From a bacterium (lineage in GTDB: Bacteria; Planctomycetota; Planctomycetia; Pirellulales; Pirellulaceae): a stretch of 64,000 nt of DNA. The notes beneath the pieces were generated by a model, which saw nothing but the letters and a program-made list of their open reading frames with translations, ran no database searches and was not told the origin of the DNA. The stretch is taken from NCBI GenBank assembly GCA_030430075.1, contig JAUIGN010000011.1, positions 124,001-188,000 on the forward strand, written 5' to 3'. The translations under genes and the position numbers were made by a program. This document shows, one piece after another, positions 48,697 through 57,002 of this stretch. Numbering within the stretch: the stretch's first letter is position 1; each line of letters begins with the position of its first letter.

Positions 48697-50535
48697 TCAG
48701 GTCGCCGAGGTTGCTTCTTCACTGGCCAACCAACAATCGAGGCACAGCGACAGAATGAACGGCATCAACTGGCGGACGTTTTGGCCGCCCAGCGATGCCA
48801 CTTCGAGTGTGGATGCCAGCTTGTGCGCATCGATGACTCCCAGCTTCTCGAGCGTGGACTCGCTCAGTAGAACCTCAAGTTCCGGCAGATGGCGAGACAA
48901 CCCCTGATAAAAGACCTCGTCAAAATGCCCTTTTGCCCGGCGCCGCCGAATCGATGCCGGCAGTAAGTCGCCCACTGCCAAGGCAAGCAAAGGCTTGTGC
49001 GGCGTCGGCTCGGGGCGAACGCGACTTGCGGTCCCCAGCGCCAAACACTGCACTCGACGATCCTGAAATGGATGCGAATACTGGATTCCATGAGGAATCG
49101 CCACAGACCAACGAACAACTTCGCCAGGCTGGTCAGTCAGAGTGCCTACGCACTGCGAAAGAAATGTCGTCTGGCAATCCGTCTTGGCCTTCCCCGCAGC
49201 GGGTCGGAGTCGATCGGCGAGAACGTGCTGGCGGACAAACTCGCGGGATATCCAAGCGGACTTCTGCGACGCCGCCAGGCCGTCGCGGCCCGCTCGCCTG
49301 TTGCACCAGGTGCTGCCAAGCCAGCTTCGCAGACGCGCCCGAAGCGGATCAAGTCCGAATGGACATAGAACATTCCAGGCGTTGCAGCCGCGAGCCCTCG
49401 CCCACCGTGCGGCCTCTCTCCAGGCCGATCGCCAATGCCCGCCGCTTAGCAAATCGGACAAGTAGTATGGCTTCGCATCGACCAGCTCATCGGCTCCACA
49501 TCCCGTTAAGACGCTTTTCGCTCCCAGATCACGCGCTGCATTGAGAAGGCAGCGATCCATCGACATTCGCCAGAGGGCCGAGTAAGGCTCTTCGTGCGGA
49601 GGGGGATCGAGAAACGCACCAAAGTCGAGTGCCTGATCGCCGTCAAGGAAATGCGAGTTGCATGCTTCAGCAACTGATATCGCAGACTCAATATACGGCC
49701 GTTCCGTAGCAAGTTTGGGAAGCCTGCGATAAACCATCGTGAGTAAATCCAAGGAATGGGCGGCGCTGCGGGATCGCCGGATCTCGGACGCAAGCAGGGC
49801 CACAGACGTTGAATCCATTCCGCCGGAGAAATGTGCTGCACATCGTCCATCCATGCGCTGCTCAATTGCAGCAGCAAGACGCTGCCTGTAGAGAGGAGCA
49901 ATGTCGCCGAGTCGATCCGTACCAGGATCCGCCATCTGATCTAGCCAATTCCAATACCTTCGCGCCTTCATGACGCCTTCGCCGTCAAGTTCAATCACAT
50001 GCGCCGGTTTTACACGTCGAATCTTGTTGTAAACGCAATCTTCACTCAGAACCTCTTGCCTTGGATCTTCGAGAGTGAGGAATTTGGCAAAGTACGCTCG
50101 ATTCAGTTCTACACTGGGCAACATCTGTGTTAGCGCAAAGACGCTGGTACTGACGGCCACATCGTGGGACGCCTTCGTCCAGAATAGCGGGTACCCTCCC
50201 TGAGGATCGCGGCCGGCAATCAACTTCGAATTACGGCGACTCCAGAACGCAACGGAGAAGTCGCCTTCGAGTTGCACCAACGCATCATCGTCCCACTTGC
50301 GAAATGCCTCTAGCGCTAGCGCGGCATCACGAACATTCCCGCCAAGCCCCAGACGGGCTGCAAGTTCTTTTTGATAATGCAATCGTCCGAATAGCGCGAC
50401 GGCGCCGGTCGCGGATTCGTGGAAAGTGAGCAGTCCTGAGCAGTCACCTTTCGGACGATATAGGTGAAAGTCCGCACCCTGCTCCCTGATGACGACAGTA
50501 AAACCACGATTCATCGCGCAAAGACTCCGCTTCAT
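48697..50535 (-). CDS. Lasso-peptide cyclase (asparagine-synthetase-like, LarC/McjC type)
   Basis: About 612 residues. The N-terminal half resembles the glutaminase fold (ALFGRLHYQ, LEGDFSVAFWSRRNSKLIAGRDPQGGYPLFW) but lacks the nucleophilic Cys at position 2, as in lasso cyclases. The synthetase half has the ATP-pyrophosphatase loop AAHFSGGMDSTSVALLA and LTGCGADEL. It activates a side-chain carboxylate of the precursor as an AMP ester and forms the macrolactam. ATG 50535 overlaps the stop of the protease gene (ATGA); ATG 50514 (MNRGFTVV) is a later alternative with a GGAG ahead. The order A-B-C plus the precursor upstream makes the assignment firm in kind, if not in product. Confidence 0.88.
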   Translation of the reverse strand: MKRSLCAMNRGFTVVIREQGADFHLYRPKGDCSGLLTFHESATGAVALFGRLHYQKELAARLGLGGNVRDAALALEAFRKWDDDALVQLEGDFSVAFWSRRNSKLIAGRDPQGGYPLFWTKASHDVAVSTSVFALTQMLPSVELNRAYFAKFLTLEDPRQEVLSEDCVYNKIRRVKPAHVIELDGEGVMKARRYWNWLDQMADPGTDRLGDIAPLYRQRLAAAIEQRMDGRCAAHFSGGMDSTSVALLASEIRRSRSAAHSLDLLTMVYRRLPKLATERPYIESAISVAEACNSHFLDGDQALDFGAFLDPPPHEEPYSALWRMSMDRCLLNAARDLGAKSVLTGCGADELVDAKPYYLSDLLSGGHWRSAWREAARWARARGCNAWNVLCPFGLDPLRARLRSWLGSTWCNRRAGRDGLAASQKSAWISREFVRQHVLADRLRPAAGKAKTDCQTTFLSQCVGTLTDQPGEVVRWSVAIPHGIQYSHPFQDRRVQCLALGTASRVRPEPTPHKPLLALAVGDLLPASIRRRRAKGHFDEVFYQGLSRHLPELEVLLSESTLEKLGVIDAHKLASTLEVASLGGQNVRQLMPFILSLCLDCWLASEEATSAT

Positions 50536-51266
50536 TCGTAAGAGAAAACCGGCCGATACTTTTGACAACGATCTGCGAAGTCCCCAACGACCTGTCCATC
50601 GACCTCGCACCAACAGTGGCTGGCGAAAGGAAAAAAGTCGACACCCACGACAAGACGTGCCGGCACGCCACTTGTCCGCAGCAAAGACCAGCAAGTGAGG
50701 CTCCGTTCCTTGCACTCCACGGGCAGCAGATGCCCAGCGGTGACTTCCGCGACGCAACCGGGAATGGTTGCCGTCTGCCCCTGCTGCGTTGCCGCGCCAT
50801 CAAGAGACCGGTGAGCCATCTTCCAGGTCGCCAGAGTTCTTGGCCAGTTGATCAAGCGTATTGCAACATAGGCACACGCCAGCATCAGCCAGCACTGAAT
50901 CCGCCCCCGCGGAACCAGGCGATGCAACGCCCACACTAGAACCAAGAGCGGACGCGAACACTGCGCGACAGGCAAATGGCCAGGGCCGCCATCTCGAACA
51001 ACCAATTGGGCTCGCGCCAGACCGTTCAGAAATTCACGCATGTCCATTTCCAAGTCCTGCCGATCGTGCCTGAATCGGACGGCCATCCGTGCCGCCGCGT
51101 GTACGATTCCATGTTCCAGCGTGCCTTGCAGCATCGTGGCTGCGGTGGCAGATAGCCCGTAAAAGCGACCATCCAGGTCAAGTAGTCTGCCACTGCCGTC
51201 TTCGAGGATCACCAGTGCAGTGTCCGCCTTGAGCTGAAAGTCAGGACCGGAATTTCGCGTGTTCAT
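50532..51266 (-). CDS. Lasso-peptide maturation protein: fused RRE (B1) and transglutaminase-like protease (B2)
   Basis: A 244-residue protein. Residues about 10-95 form a PqqD-like RiPP recognition element (ALVILEDGSGRLLDLDGRFYGLSATAATML), which binds the leader. Residues about 105-244 form the B2 transglutaminase-like protease, with Cys185 (VECKERSLTCW), His217 (PFASHCWCEVDG) and Asp229 (VVGD) as the triad. In many clusters B1 and B2 are separate genes; here one polypeptide does both. The stop overlaps the cyclase start by 4 nt. The start MNTRNSGPDF lacks an obvious ribosome site. It lies 149 bases after the precursor stop, behind a strong hairpin. Confidence 0.87.
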   Translation of the reverse strand: MNTRNSGPDFQLKADTALVILEDGSGRLLDLDGRFYGLSATAATMLQGTLEHGIVHAAARMAVRFRHDRQDLEMDMREFLNGLARAQLVVRDGGPGHLPVAQCSRPLLVLVWALHRLVPRGRIQCWLMLACAYVAIRLINWPRTLATWKMAHRSLDGAATQQGQTATIPGCVAEVTAGHLLPVECKERSLTCWSLLRTSGVPARLVVGVDFFPFASHCWCEVDGQVVGDFADRCQKYRPVFSYE

Positions 51267-51311
51267 CGATTAGAGATTTCGGAATGTTGAGTGACATCGT
51301 GATTCGGAGTT

Positions 51312-51341
51312 CCAGCCGGCGCCGGCAGTGGCGCCGGCTGG
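51312..51341 (-). other. Strong hairpin between precursor and protease genes
   Basis: CCAGCCGGCGCC and GGCGCCGGCTGG form a perfect 12-bp GC stem with a 6-nt loop. There is no T tract, so it is more likely an attenuator or mRNA 3'-end stabiliser. Such hairpins between the precursor and processing genes of lasso clusters are known and raise precursor levels relative to the enzymes. Confidence 0.75.
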
Positions 51342-51415
51342 CCTCCGCATTTCAGGCTCCGCATATCAATGGGCCGCAAGATTTCGAGTGTCAGGTTTGA
51401 GCCACATTCATGGCA

Positions 51416-51607
51416 CTACGAGCCCCAGACCCACCAACCACCTGTGCCATCAATCAGGTGCCCGGAGCCATCGCGACGCATCAGCTGGGACGCCGTTCCA
51501 AAAGACACGACTCGCGGGGCGCGATAATCCTCCGGCGGATCTACGATCGCAGGTTTGGCAGCTGCGATCCTGTCTTTCCCAGAACGATTGTCAGATTCGA
51601 CATTCAT
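51416..51607 (-). CDS. Lasso-peptide precursor
   Basis: A 63-residue peptide starting MNVESDNRSGK, with AAAGG 8 nt upstream of ATG 51607. The leader holds the lasso recognition motif YxxPxxxxxG (Tyr28, Pro31, Gly37) and TASQLM, close to the SASQLT of microcin J25. The C-terminal end reads GSGHLIDGTGGWWVWGS (residues 47-63). If Gly47 is the first core residue, Asp53 closes a 7-residue ring; starting at Asp46 or Arg45 would give 8 or 9. The residue expected to be Thr at -2 is not Thr in any register, so the cleavage site is uncertain. The tail Trp-Trp-Val-Trp could provide the steric plug. The gene is followed by the hairpin and the B and C genes. Confidence 0.85.
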   Translation of the reverse strand: MNVESDNRSGKDRIAAAKPAIVDPPEDYRAPRVVSFGTASQLMRRDGSGHLIDGTGGWWVWGS

Positions 51608-51784
51608 TTCAAAGCCTTTCACAAAGAAGTAATCGGAAACCGGGCGACACACGTCTCGCCGCAAACCTCTCGCGCGAATTTTTCAGCGATCGGACGCTAA
51701 TGCCGCGACGACTCCACCGCCCACGGAGGGCCCGGGCCTGGCGTTGTCTACGAAGTGGTGACCGCCAGGCAACGCTGCCAAACG

Positions 51785-52153
51785 TCACCCCTGTAAATGG
51801 CGCATCACGTTCAGGGCACTCAATCGAGCCTGATCGTGTTTCGGCAAGGTTTTGAAGGTTGCGTGCGTGAGGCCGCCGCCAATTGAACTGGCAGCACTGA
51901 CGGTTGGCAGCGCGGTACTTGCACCAACTGCGTCGAGCGTCGCCGCGTGACATGCTGCTTTTGCCGCGTAGGAAGTGGCAGCGTGGCCCACGGCCGTCCC
52001 GACGAACTTGCATACATCGCGGGTCGCCCGATTCTTGACTCCAGCGGCATTCAATAGGCACTTCGTAGCGGAACGCCCCGCGGCCCCCCCCATCGTCCCA
52101 CTGATCGGCCCAACGACCTCGCCGGCGGCCGTCCCCAAAAAAGGAATCGCCAT
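51785..52153 (-). CDS. Small Gly/Ala-rich hypothetical protein
   Basis: A 122-residue protein from ATG 52153 with a good ribosome site (AAGGAG, 8 nt). It starts MAIPFLGTAAGEVVGPISG and is rich in Gly and Ala with GxxxG-like spacing (GGAAGRSATKCLLNAAG, VGTAVGHAATSYAAKAAC), and has three Cys. It has no signal peptide or recognised domain. It lies 177 bases upstream of the lasso precursor on the same strand, so it may be part of that locus, for example in immunity or as a second peptide; this is speculative. Confidence 0.6.
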   Translation of the reverse strand: MAIPFLGTAAGEVVGPISGTMGGAAGRSATKCLLNAAGVKNRATRDVCKFVGTAVGHAATSYAAKAACHAATLDAVGASTALPTVSAASSIGGGLTHATFKTLPKHDQARLSALNVMRHLQG

Positions 52154-52344
52154 CACTATTCTCCTTGAAAATTGAAACGAAACTTCGAACATCTGCTTCC
52201 ATTGCAATCCAGGCCACTGCTCCAGCCGCTCGCAGCTGCAAGTCAGTCGATTAATTCGTCTTTTGCCGACGCCGAGCGACTTTCGCCCTTTCCTTGCTTC
52301 CTTCTCCTTCGCCTTTTGGTACTCGAGTGCTGACGTTGTACCCT

Positions 52345-52581
52345 TTAACGGAAGCTAAAGGCGCCGCACTGGCCGCAACACCACGAGCTGTATTGAGTCG
52401 TGAGCGACTGCCCCACCGTGCAGGTGCCGCACGTGGTGCATGTAATCGTTCCACACTTCGAACAAGAGTGCGTGCGAACTGCGGGCGGACGAGGGTCGTG
52501 CACCAAATCAGCACCACGTAAGAATGGGCTTTTCTTGCGACAGGTTTGACACCGTTTTCGCTTAGCCATGAGACGAACCAT
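52345..52581 (-). CDS. Small multi-CxxC zinc-ribbon protein
   Basis: A 78-residue protein from ATG 52581 (MVRLMAKRKRC) with GGAGAAG upstream. It carries four CxxC pairs (CQTC, CSKC, CTTC, CGQC), consistent with two zinc ribbons. The basic N-terminus may bind nucleic acid. It lies downstream of the kinase gene and upstream of the Gly/Ala-rich gene on the same strand; no function can be assigned. Confidence 0.6.
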   Translation of the reverse strand: MVRLMAKRKRCQTCRKKSPFLRGADLVHDPRPPAVRTHSCSKCGTITCTTCGTCTVGQSLTTQYSSWCCGQCGAFSFR

Positions 52582-52799
52582 CGGTCTTCTCCACGAATTA
52601 AGACAGTGAGATCGGAATGAAACGCGGCTGTCTGGGCAGTGACGCCCGCATTCCGGCAAGCCGACTTCATGAGGAAAGGCAACAATTGCCGTAGCCACTT
52701 CCGAAGGTGGCGACGTCCGGCGTTCGGTTAATTACCTATACCGGGCTGCGGTCCGGTGTGACAGAAATTCTCAGAGATTCTGCCAGCAACCAACTCAAC

Positions 52800-55700
52800 T
52801 CAGGGAAGAATTGGTTCGAAACCGGCAACGACGTCCTGAAGGACAATGCCGAGCAAACCTCGGCGAACCTCGAAAACTTGCGGCTCGCCATTTCGAATGA
52901 CGCGTAGTTCGACCATGCTTTCCGGATCAACATCGCCGGGTAGCGGGCGACCGGTGATGTTGATGATCGTTGCCATCGTCTCCACCGGGATTCCGTCGTA
53001 GGCGGCCAACACGTCTCCCTGGGCGATACCGGCCGTGGACGCATTCGACTCCGGCAGAATTCGAACAGCAAACGTTCGAACTTGAAGCGGCTCGTCCTGC
53101 AGACCGAGATACTCGCGCGTCGCAACTACGCCGTCAACGAAGGTGCTCTTGAATGAAGCGTAACCTTGGTTGTGTACAGCACGATTCCCGTGGGCATCAT
53201 AAAACGATTGCTGCGTGGTGCCGGAGGCGGAATCGGTTTCGATCTTCCAGCCGGCGATCCCTTCCAATGTATGGAGCATCAGGTCACCTTCGGAATCGAG
53301 GTACCATTCCTCGACAACATCCTGCTTGTCGTTCAAAACGTGCTTCTTCGTAAAGTAACCGGTCTTCGCCACATCGTACCCGGTCCAAAGTTTCTCGACC
53401 TCCGCCTCGCCATCGGTAACGACGACACGCTCTCGGTTTCCGTCGGCGTGTGCTGTGAAGTCGCCATTGCAGTCAACGTACTTCCACGTGGTCGTGCGGC
53501 CGTCATCCGAATACTCGAGGTCCCAGCCGGCGACTCCTTCTTTCGTGCTTTCTACAAGATCACCGGCCGCGTCGAGGTACCGGACGTACTGCGGCGTGTA
53601 TGTCTCGTCGTTTGTCTCATCGAGCGCAACACGATAGCTCACCACTCCGTCATCGCGATCGAGTCCGGACGCAACTGCGATGATGTGGGTTCCGTTCGTC
53701 GTGTGCGTAAGTCGTCGATAGCCACCAACTGGAAAAGGTGTTTCCGCTCCTTGGTCGTCAAAAAAAACAACAGTCTCAGACATTCCGTCCTCGGAATACT
53801 CTACACGTCTTGCCGCGTACCCCTTTGTCTCGATGTCGTAACCTCGAGGCGTCCGACTCACGACCCTTCCGTCTGCTGTAACGATGACAATGTCAACGTT
53901 GCCGTCCTTGTGCCGCGTCGCCTCCCAGTCAACATCGCGATTGGTCCGTGTTTCAGTCAGTCCGTCCGGGCTGAACTGAGCGGTCCAGCCGGCCGTATCG
54001 TCGTCAGTGCTCACGGCGCGGTCGTCGGACGTATCCAAGTACTCCACAGACGCGACACGATTCCTGTCGTCGTAGACGGTTCGGATCGCACTGACCCTAT
54101 TGGCTCCGGCAACTCGTTTTCCCTGCTGGTCGCGAAATATCTGCGTTTCGGATCGCGGCGCCTCGCGGTACTCGAAGGTCCAGCCGGCTATCTTGGCGAC
54201 CTTGTGCTGAACTGGGCTTAGGTCACTGTCGAGATACCGAGTCTCGACGACGCGCCCGCGATCATCCAGCGATTCATGCATTGCAGCCACGCCATCGACG
54301 CTGTCATCGTAGCCGGTGTAGGTTCGGCCTACGGGACTTCCATCAAGATATGCCGTAACGAACCGACTGTTTCCGTCGGCATGCTGCGTTTCGGACCAAT
54401 TCGTATCGCGATAAATCAGTGTTTCTGTATTTCTGTCGGCAGAGTATTCAACCGTCCAGCCGGCGACGTCGGATTCGCTGTGGACAGCCGGATTTCCAAT
54501 TGAATCAAGATTCCGTACCTCCCGAATGCGCCCTGCCTCGTCATACGTGGTGCGCATCGCATGAACGTTGTCTTCTGAAGCATCGAACCCGCCATGGGTG
54601 ATGGAAGAGAGGCGACCAGACGCGTCATCGACTTGGTATTCAACGTATGCCGCCGTCTCCTTCAGATGCAATGGCTGGCCGTCGCGGTCGCGCCACTCGA
54701 CCCGGCGGAGTCGCCGGCCGGAAAAGGTAAACCGAGTTATCGCGAAATGATTAGCCGCATGATTTGCGACCTTCGCATCGCTATCCAGTAATCTTGTCCC
54801 TGTAGGAAACCCGTCATTGTCGAATTCGACTACCTCGACTGCGTATCCATCCTCGTTGTCCGTCAGTTGGCTGTCTGGTCCGTAGTACTGAGTGGCAGTC
54901 GTGTACCGCGTCACTGGGTCTCGACATACGGTGATTCTCATCACACCATCCGACCTGGGTGCGGGGGCACCGTCACTGTCCAAGAGCCATCTTTCGTCGC
55001 CGAGCAAGTCCCCGTCCACGTCAACCTGCAGTTCACCAAATGCTCCATCGTCCCGCCGCGCTGGACGCCCGGCGGCGTTGAGAAACAGGAACTTTCGCGT
55101 GATCCCCATCTCATCACACTCGAAGGAAAAGTCGGTGACTCCCGTTGCTGACTGAACGGAGGGTACGACTGAAACGGACCTGCGGTTTCGCATCGTGCCT
55201 CTCTGCCCCTTTGCCCCCACGGCTGCCGCACGCAGCTCACCTGCGGCTCGCTTTCCAAGGAAAGCTGTTACTGGTCCGCCCCCAGCGTCGGCGTCCGGCG
55301 GAGAACCGACGAACTTCCCTTCGGCTGCTTGGATACGTTGTGGATCATTCATCGGATCACCAGCAGGTCGCGAAATCAACTTCTGAAAACTCGCGAAGTG
55401 AAGCCGACTGCCCAGAAGTTCCTGGTGCGTGTATTGAAGTCGCCAACAGGTAGTTCCATCAAATGCCGAGGCGGTTTCCTGGTTAATCCACCCGTTGTCG
55501 TCGTACTCATAAGAAAAGCGGACGGCATCTTGTTCGCGATCGGCGAGCTTTATGATCGGCTCAATGTGGCTCGCGTAGTGCAGGTTGAGCGATGCATCAA
55601 TCAGGGCCAATTTCCTGGGATTGCCATACCAACCATTGCGACTGATGCGAAGCGATTGATAACGCTGTCGCGCCTCCCTTTCCGACAAGCGTCCTACGCC

Positions 55701-56954
55701 GATCGGACCATACAGACTTTCGACATAGTCGGCATAATATTCAACGCGAGGGTGATGGTATGCGAACCACCAGAAGGCAGCCCCTCCGCAGGCCAGAATC
55801 AGGACGAGCAGCAGCGACAACGCAACCGAAGCACGGAGTGGTTTCTGACAAATGGGCCGGAGGATACTTGCCTGAAACAGTCGCCGAAGCCCACCAACTG
55901 CGTGCGGATCAGGTTCCCCGTCGAGCCAGGCGTCCAGAGACTCTCGCAACTGTTCTGCGTCGGCATAACGAATCCGGGGATCCGGATCGAGGCAGCGGAG
56001 GCAGATTTGCTGCAGCCTCCGGTTGGCGGCCCGGACCTTGCTTGATGGTTGCGGCGGCAATGAATGCAAGTTCGACAGAATCCGATCTTGCTCGCGATCA
56101 TCTCGTGGGCCTTCCTGCCAGGGCCGCAGGCCGCATAGTACCTCGTAAATAATGATCCCCACGGCGTACAAATCGGATTGCGGCGTCACTTTCCTCGGAT
56201 CGAGAATCTGCTCGGGAGCGCAGTAGGGCAAGGTTCCTACCATCTGGCCGGTTGCGGTCAGGTTGTCGCGTGCCTCGCGGGCGAGAAAGGCGGCCAGACC
56301 GAAATCGCCAAGCTTCGCCTCGCCTGCCGCATCAAGGAGGATGTTTTCCGGCTTGATGTCCCGGTGGACGACACCGGCAGCATGAATCGCTGCGAGCCCG
56401 CGGCAGGCGGCGACGATCTTTTCAACAGCTGCTCGGGTTCCCTCGACGGTGTTGAGCGGGGTCTTGCCGAGCCAACACCGCAGGTCGCCGCCCACAAGGA
56501 ATTCCGTGACCACGTACCTGCAATCCTGAAATGGAGCTGTCAGGCATGTTCCCGTTGAAAGAACCTGCACCACGTGACTGTGCCGATTCTGGTGCGCCGT
56601 CTGGACTTCACGCTCAAACCGCCGGACCGCTTCCAAGTCGGCGCTGAAGCGAGGTTTAAGAATCTTGATGGCCACCTCGCCGCCGAGCGCCGTTGCGGTC
56701 GCTTTGTAGACATGACCAAACCCCCCTCCGCCAAGGTAAGCACTGATCACCAGGCCTTCGATCTCAGGCCAGTTGCTAGGGTCCAAAGGATCGAATGCCG
56801 GGTGTCTCTCCGAGGCAAACGCGGAGCCAGCGTCGCTTGCTCGCCGTCCTGGCAGGGCGTCGTGTGACGAAGCCACGGAAGGATCGACGGATCCATCCGG
56901 GCTGGGCATCCTATCTCCGTTCTGGGCCGGATCGCCGCTACGATTGCTTGCCAT
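52800..56954 (-). CDS. Membrane Ser/Thr protein kinase with repetitive extracytoplasmic region and PDZ domain
   Basis: A 1384-residue protein. Residues about 65-330 are a Hanks-type kinase: glycine loop LGGGGFGHVYKA, Lys in VAIKILK, VVHRDIKPENILL, LGDFGLAAF and CAPEQIL. A single membrane helix follows (VALSLLLVLILACGGAAFWWF). The outer part is about 900 residues of degenerate repeats, each near 95 residues, with signatures like YLDSD...H...AGW.FEYS; they resemble YD/RHS-type beta repeats. The last about 90 residues look like a PDZ domain (GIAQGDVLAAYDGIPVETM). It is probably a signal receptor for an external ligand or cell-wall material. The adjacent sigma gene suggests a kinase-sigma pair, as in planctomycete ECF-STK groups. 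Confidence 0.88.
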   Translation of the reverse strand: MASNRSGDPAQNGDRMPSPDGSVDPSVASSHDALPGRRASDAGSAFASERHPAFDPLDPSNWPEIEGLVISAYLGGGGFGHVYKATATALGGEVAIKILKPRFSADLEAVRRFEREVQTAHQNRHSHVVQVLSTGTCLTAPFQDCRYVVTEFLVGGDLRCWLGKTPLNTVEGTRAAVEKIVAACRGLAAIHAAGVVHRDIKPENILLDAAGEAKLGDFGLAAFLAREARDNLTATGQMVGTLPYCAPEQILDPRKVTPQSDLYAVGIIIYEVLCGLRPWQEGPRDDREQDRILSNLHSLPPQPSSKVRAANRRLQQICLRCLDPDPRIRYADAEQLRESLDAWLDGEPDPHAVGGLRRLFQASILRPICQKPLRASVALSLLLVLILACGGAAFWWFAYHHPRVEYYADYVESLYGPIGVGRLSEREARQRYQSLRISRNGWYGNPRKLALIDASLNLHYASHIEPIIKLADREQDAVRFSYEYDDNGWINQETASAFDGTTCWRLQYTHQELLGSRLHFASFQKLISRPAGDPMNDPQRIQAAEGKFVGSPPDADAGGGPVTAFLGKRAAGELRAAAVGAKGQRGTMRNRRSVSVVPSVQSATGVTDFSFECDEMGITRKFLFLNAAGRPARRDDGAFGELQVDVDGDLLGDERWLLDSDGAPAPRSDGVMRITVCRDPVTRYTTATQYYGPDSQLTDNEDGYAVEVVEFDNDGFPTGTRLLDSDAKVANHAANHFAITRFTFSGRRLRRVEWRDRDGQPLHLKETAAYVEYQVDDASGRLSSITHGGFDASEDNVHAMRTTYDEAGRIREVRNLDSIGNPAVHSESDVAGWTVEYSADRNTETLIYRDTNWSETQHADGNSRFVTAYLDGSPVGRTYTGYDDSVDGVAAMHESLDDRGRVVETRYLDSDLSPVQHKVAKIAGWTFEYREAPRSETQIFRDQQGKRVAGANRVSAIRTVYDDRNRVASVEYLDTSDDRAVSTDDDTAGWTAQFSPDGLTETRTNRDVDWEATRHKDGNVDIVIVTADGRVVSRTPRGYDIETKGYAARRVEYSEDGMSETVVFFDDQGAETPFPVGGYRRLTHTTNGTHIIAVASGLDRDDGVVSYRVALDETNDETYTPQYVRYLDAAGDLVESTKEGVAGWDLEYSDDGRTTTWKYVDCNGDFTAHADGNRERVVVTDGEAEVEKLWTGYDVAKTGYFTKKHVLNDKQDVVEEWYLDSEGDLMLHTLEGIAGWKIETDSASGTTQQSFYDAHGNRAVHNQGYASFKSTFVDGVVATREYLGLQDEPLQVRTFAVRILPESNASTAGIAQGDVLAAYDGIPVETMATIINITGRPLPGDVDPESMVELRVIRNGEPQVFEVRRGLLGIVLQDVVAGFEPILP

Positions 56955-57002
56955 TCTCTTTATTCTGAAGTCTCAATTCTGATTCGTACGCCGGTCGTTC
57001 GC

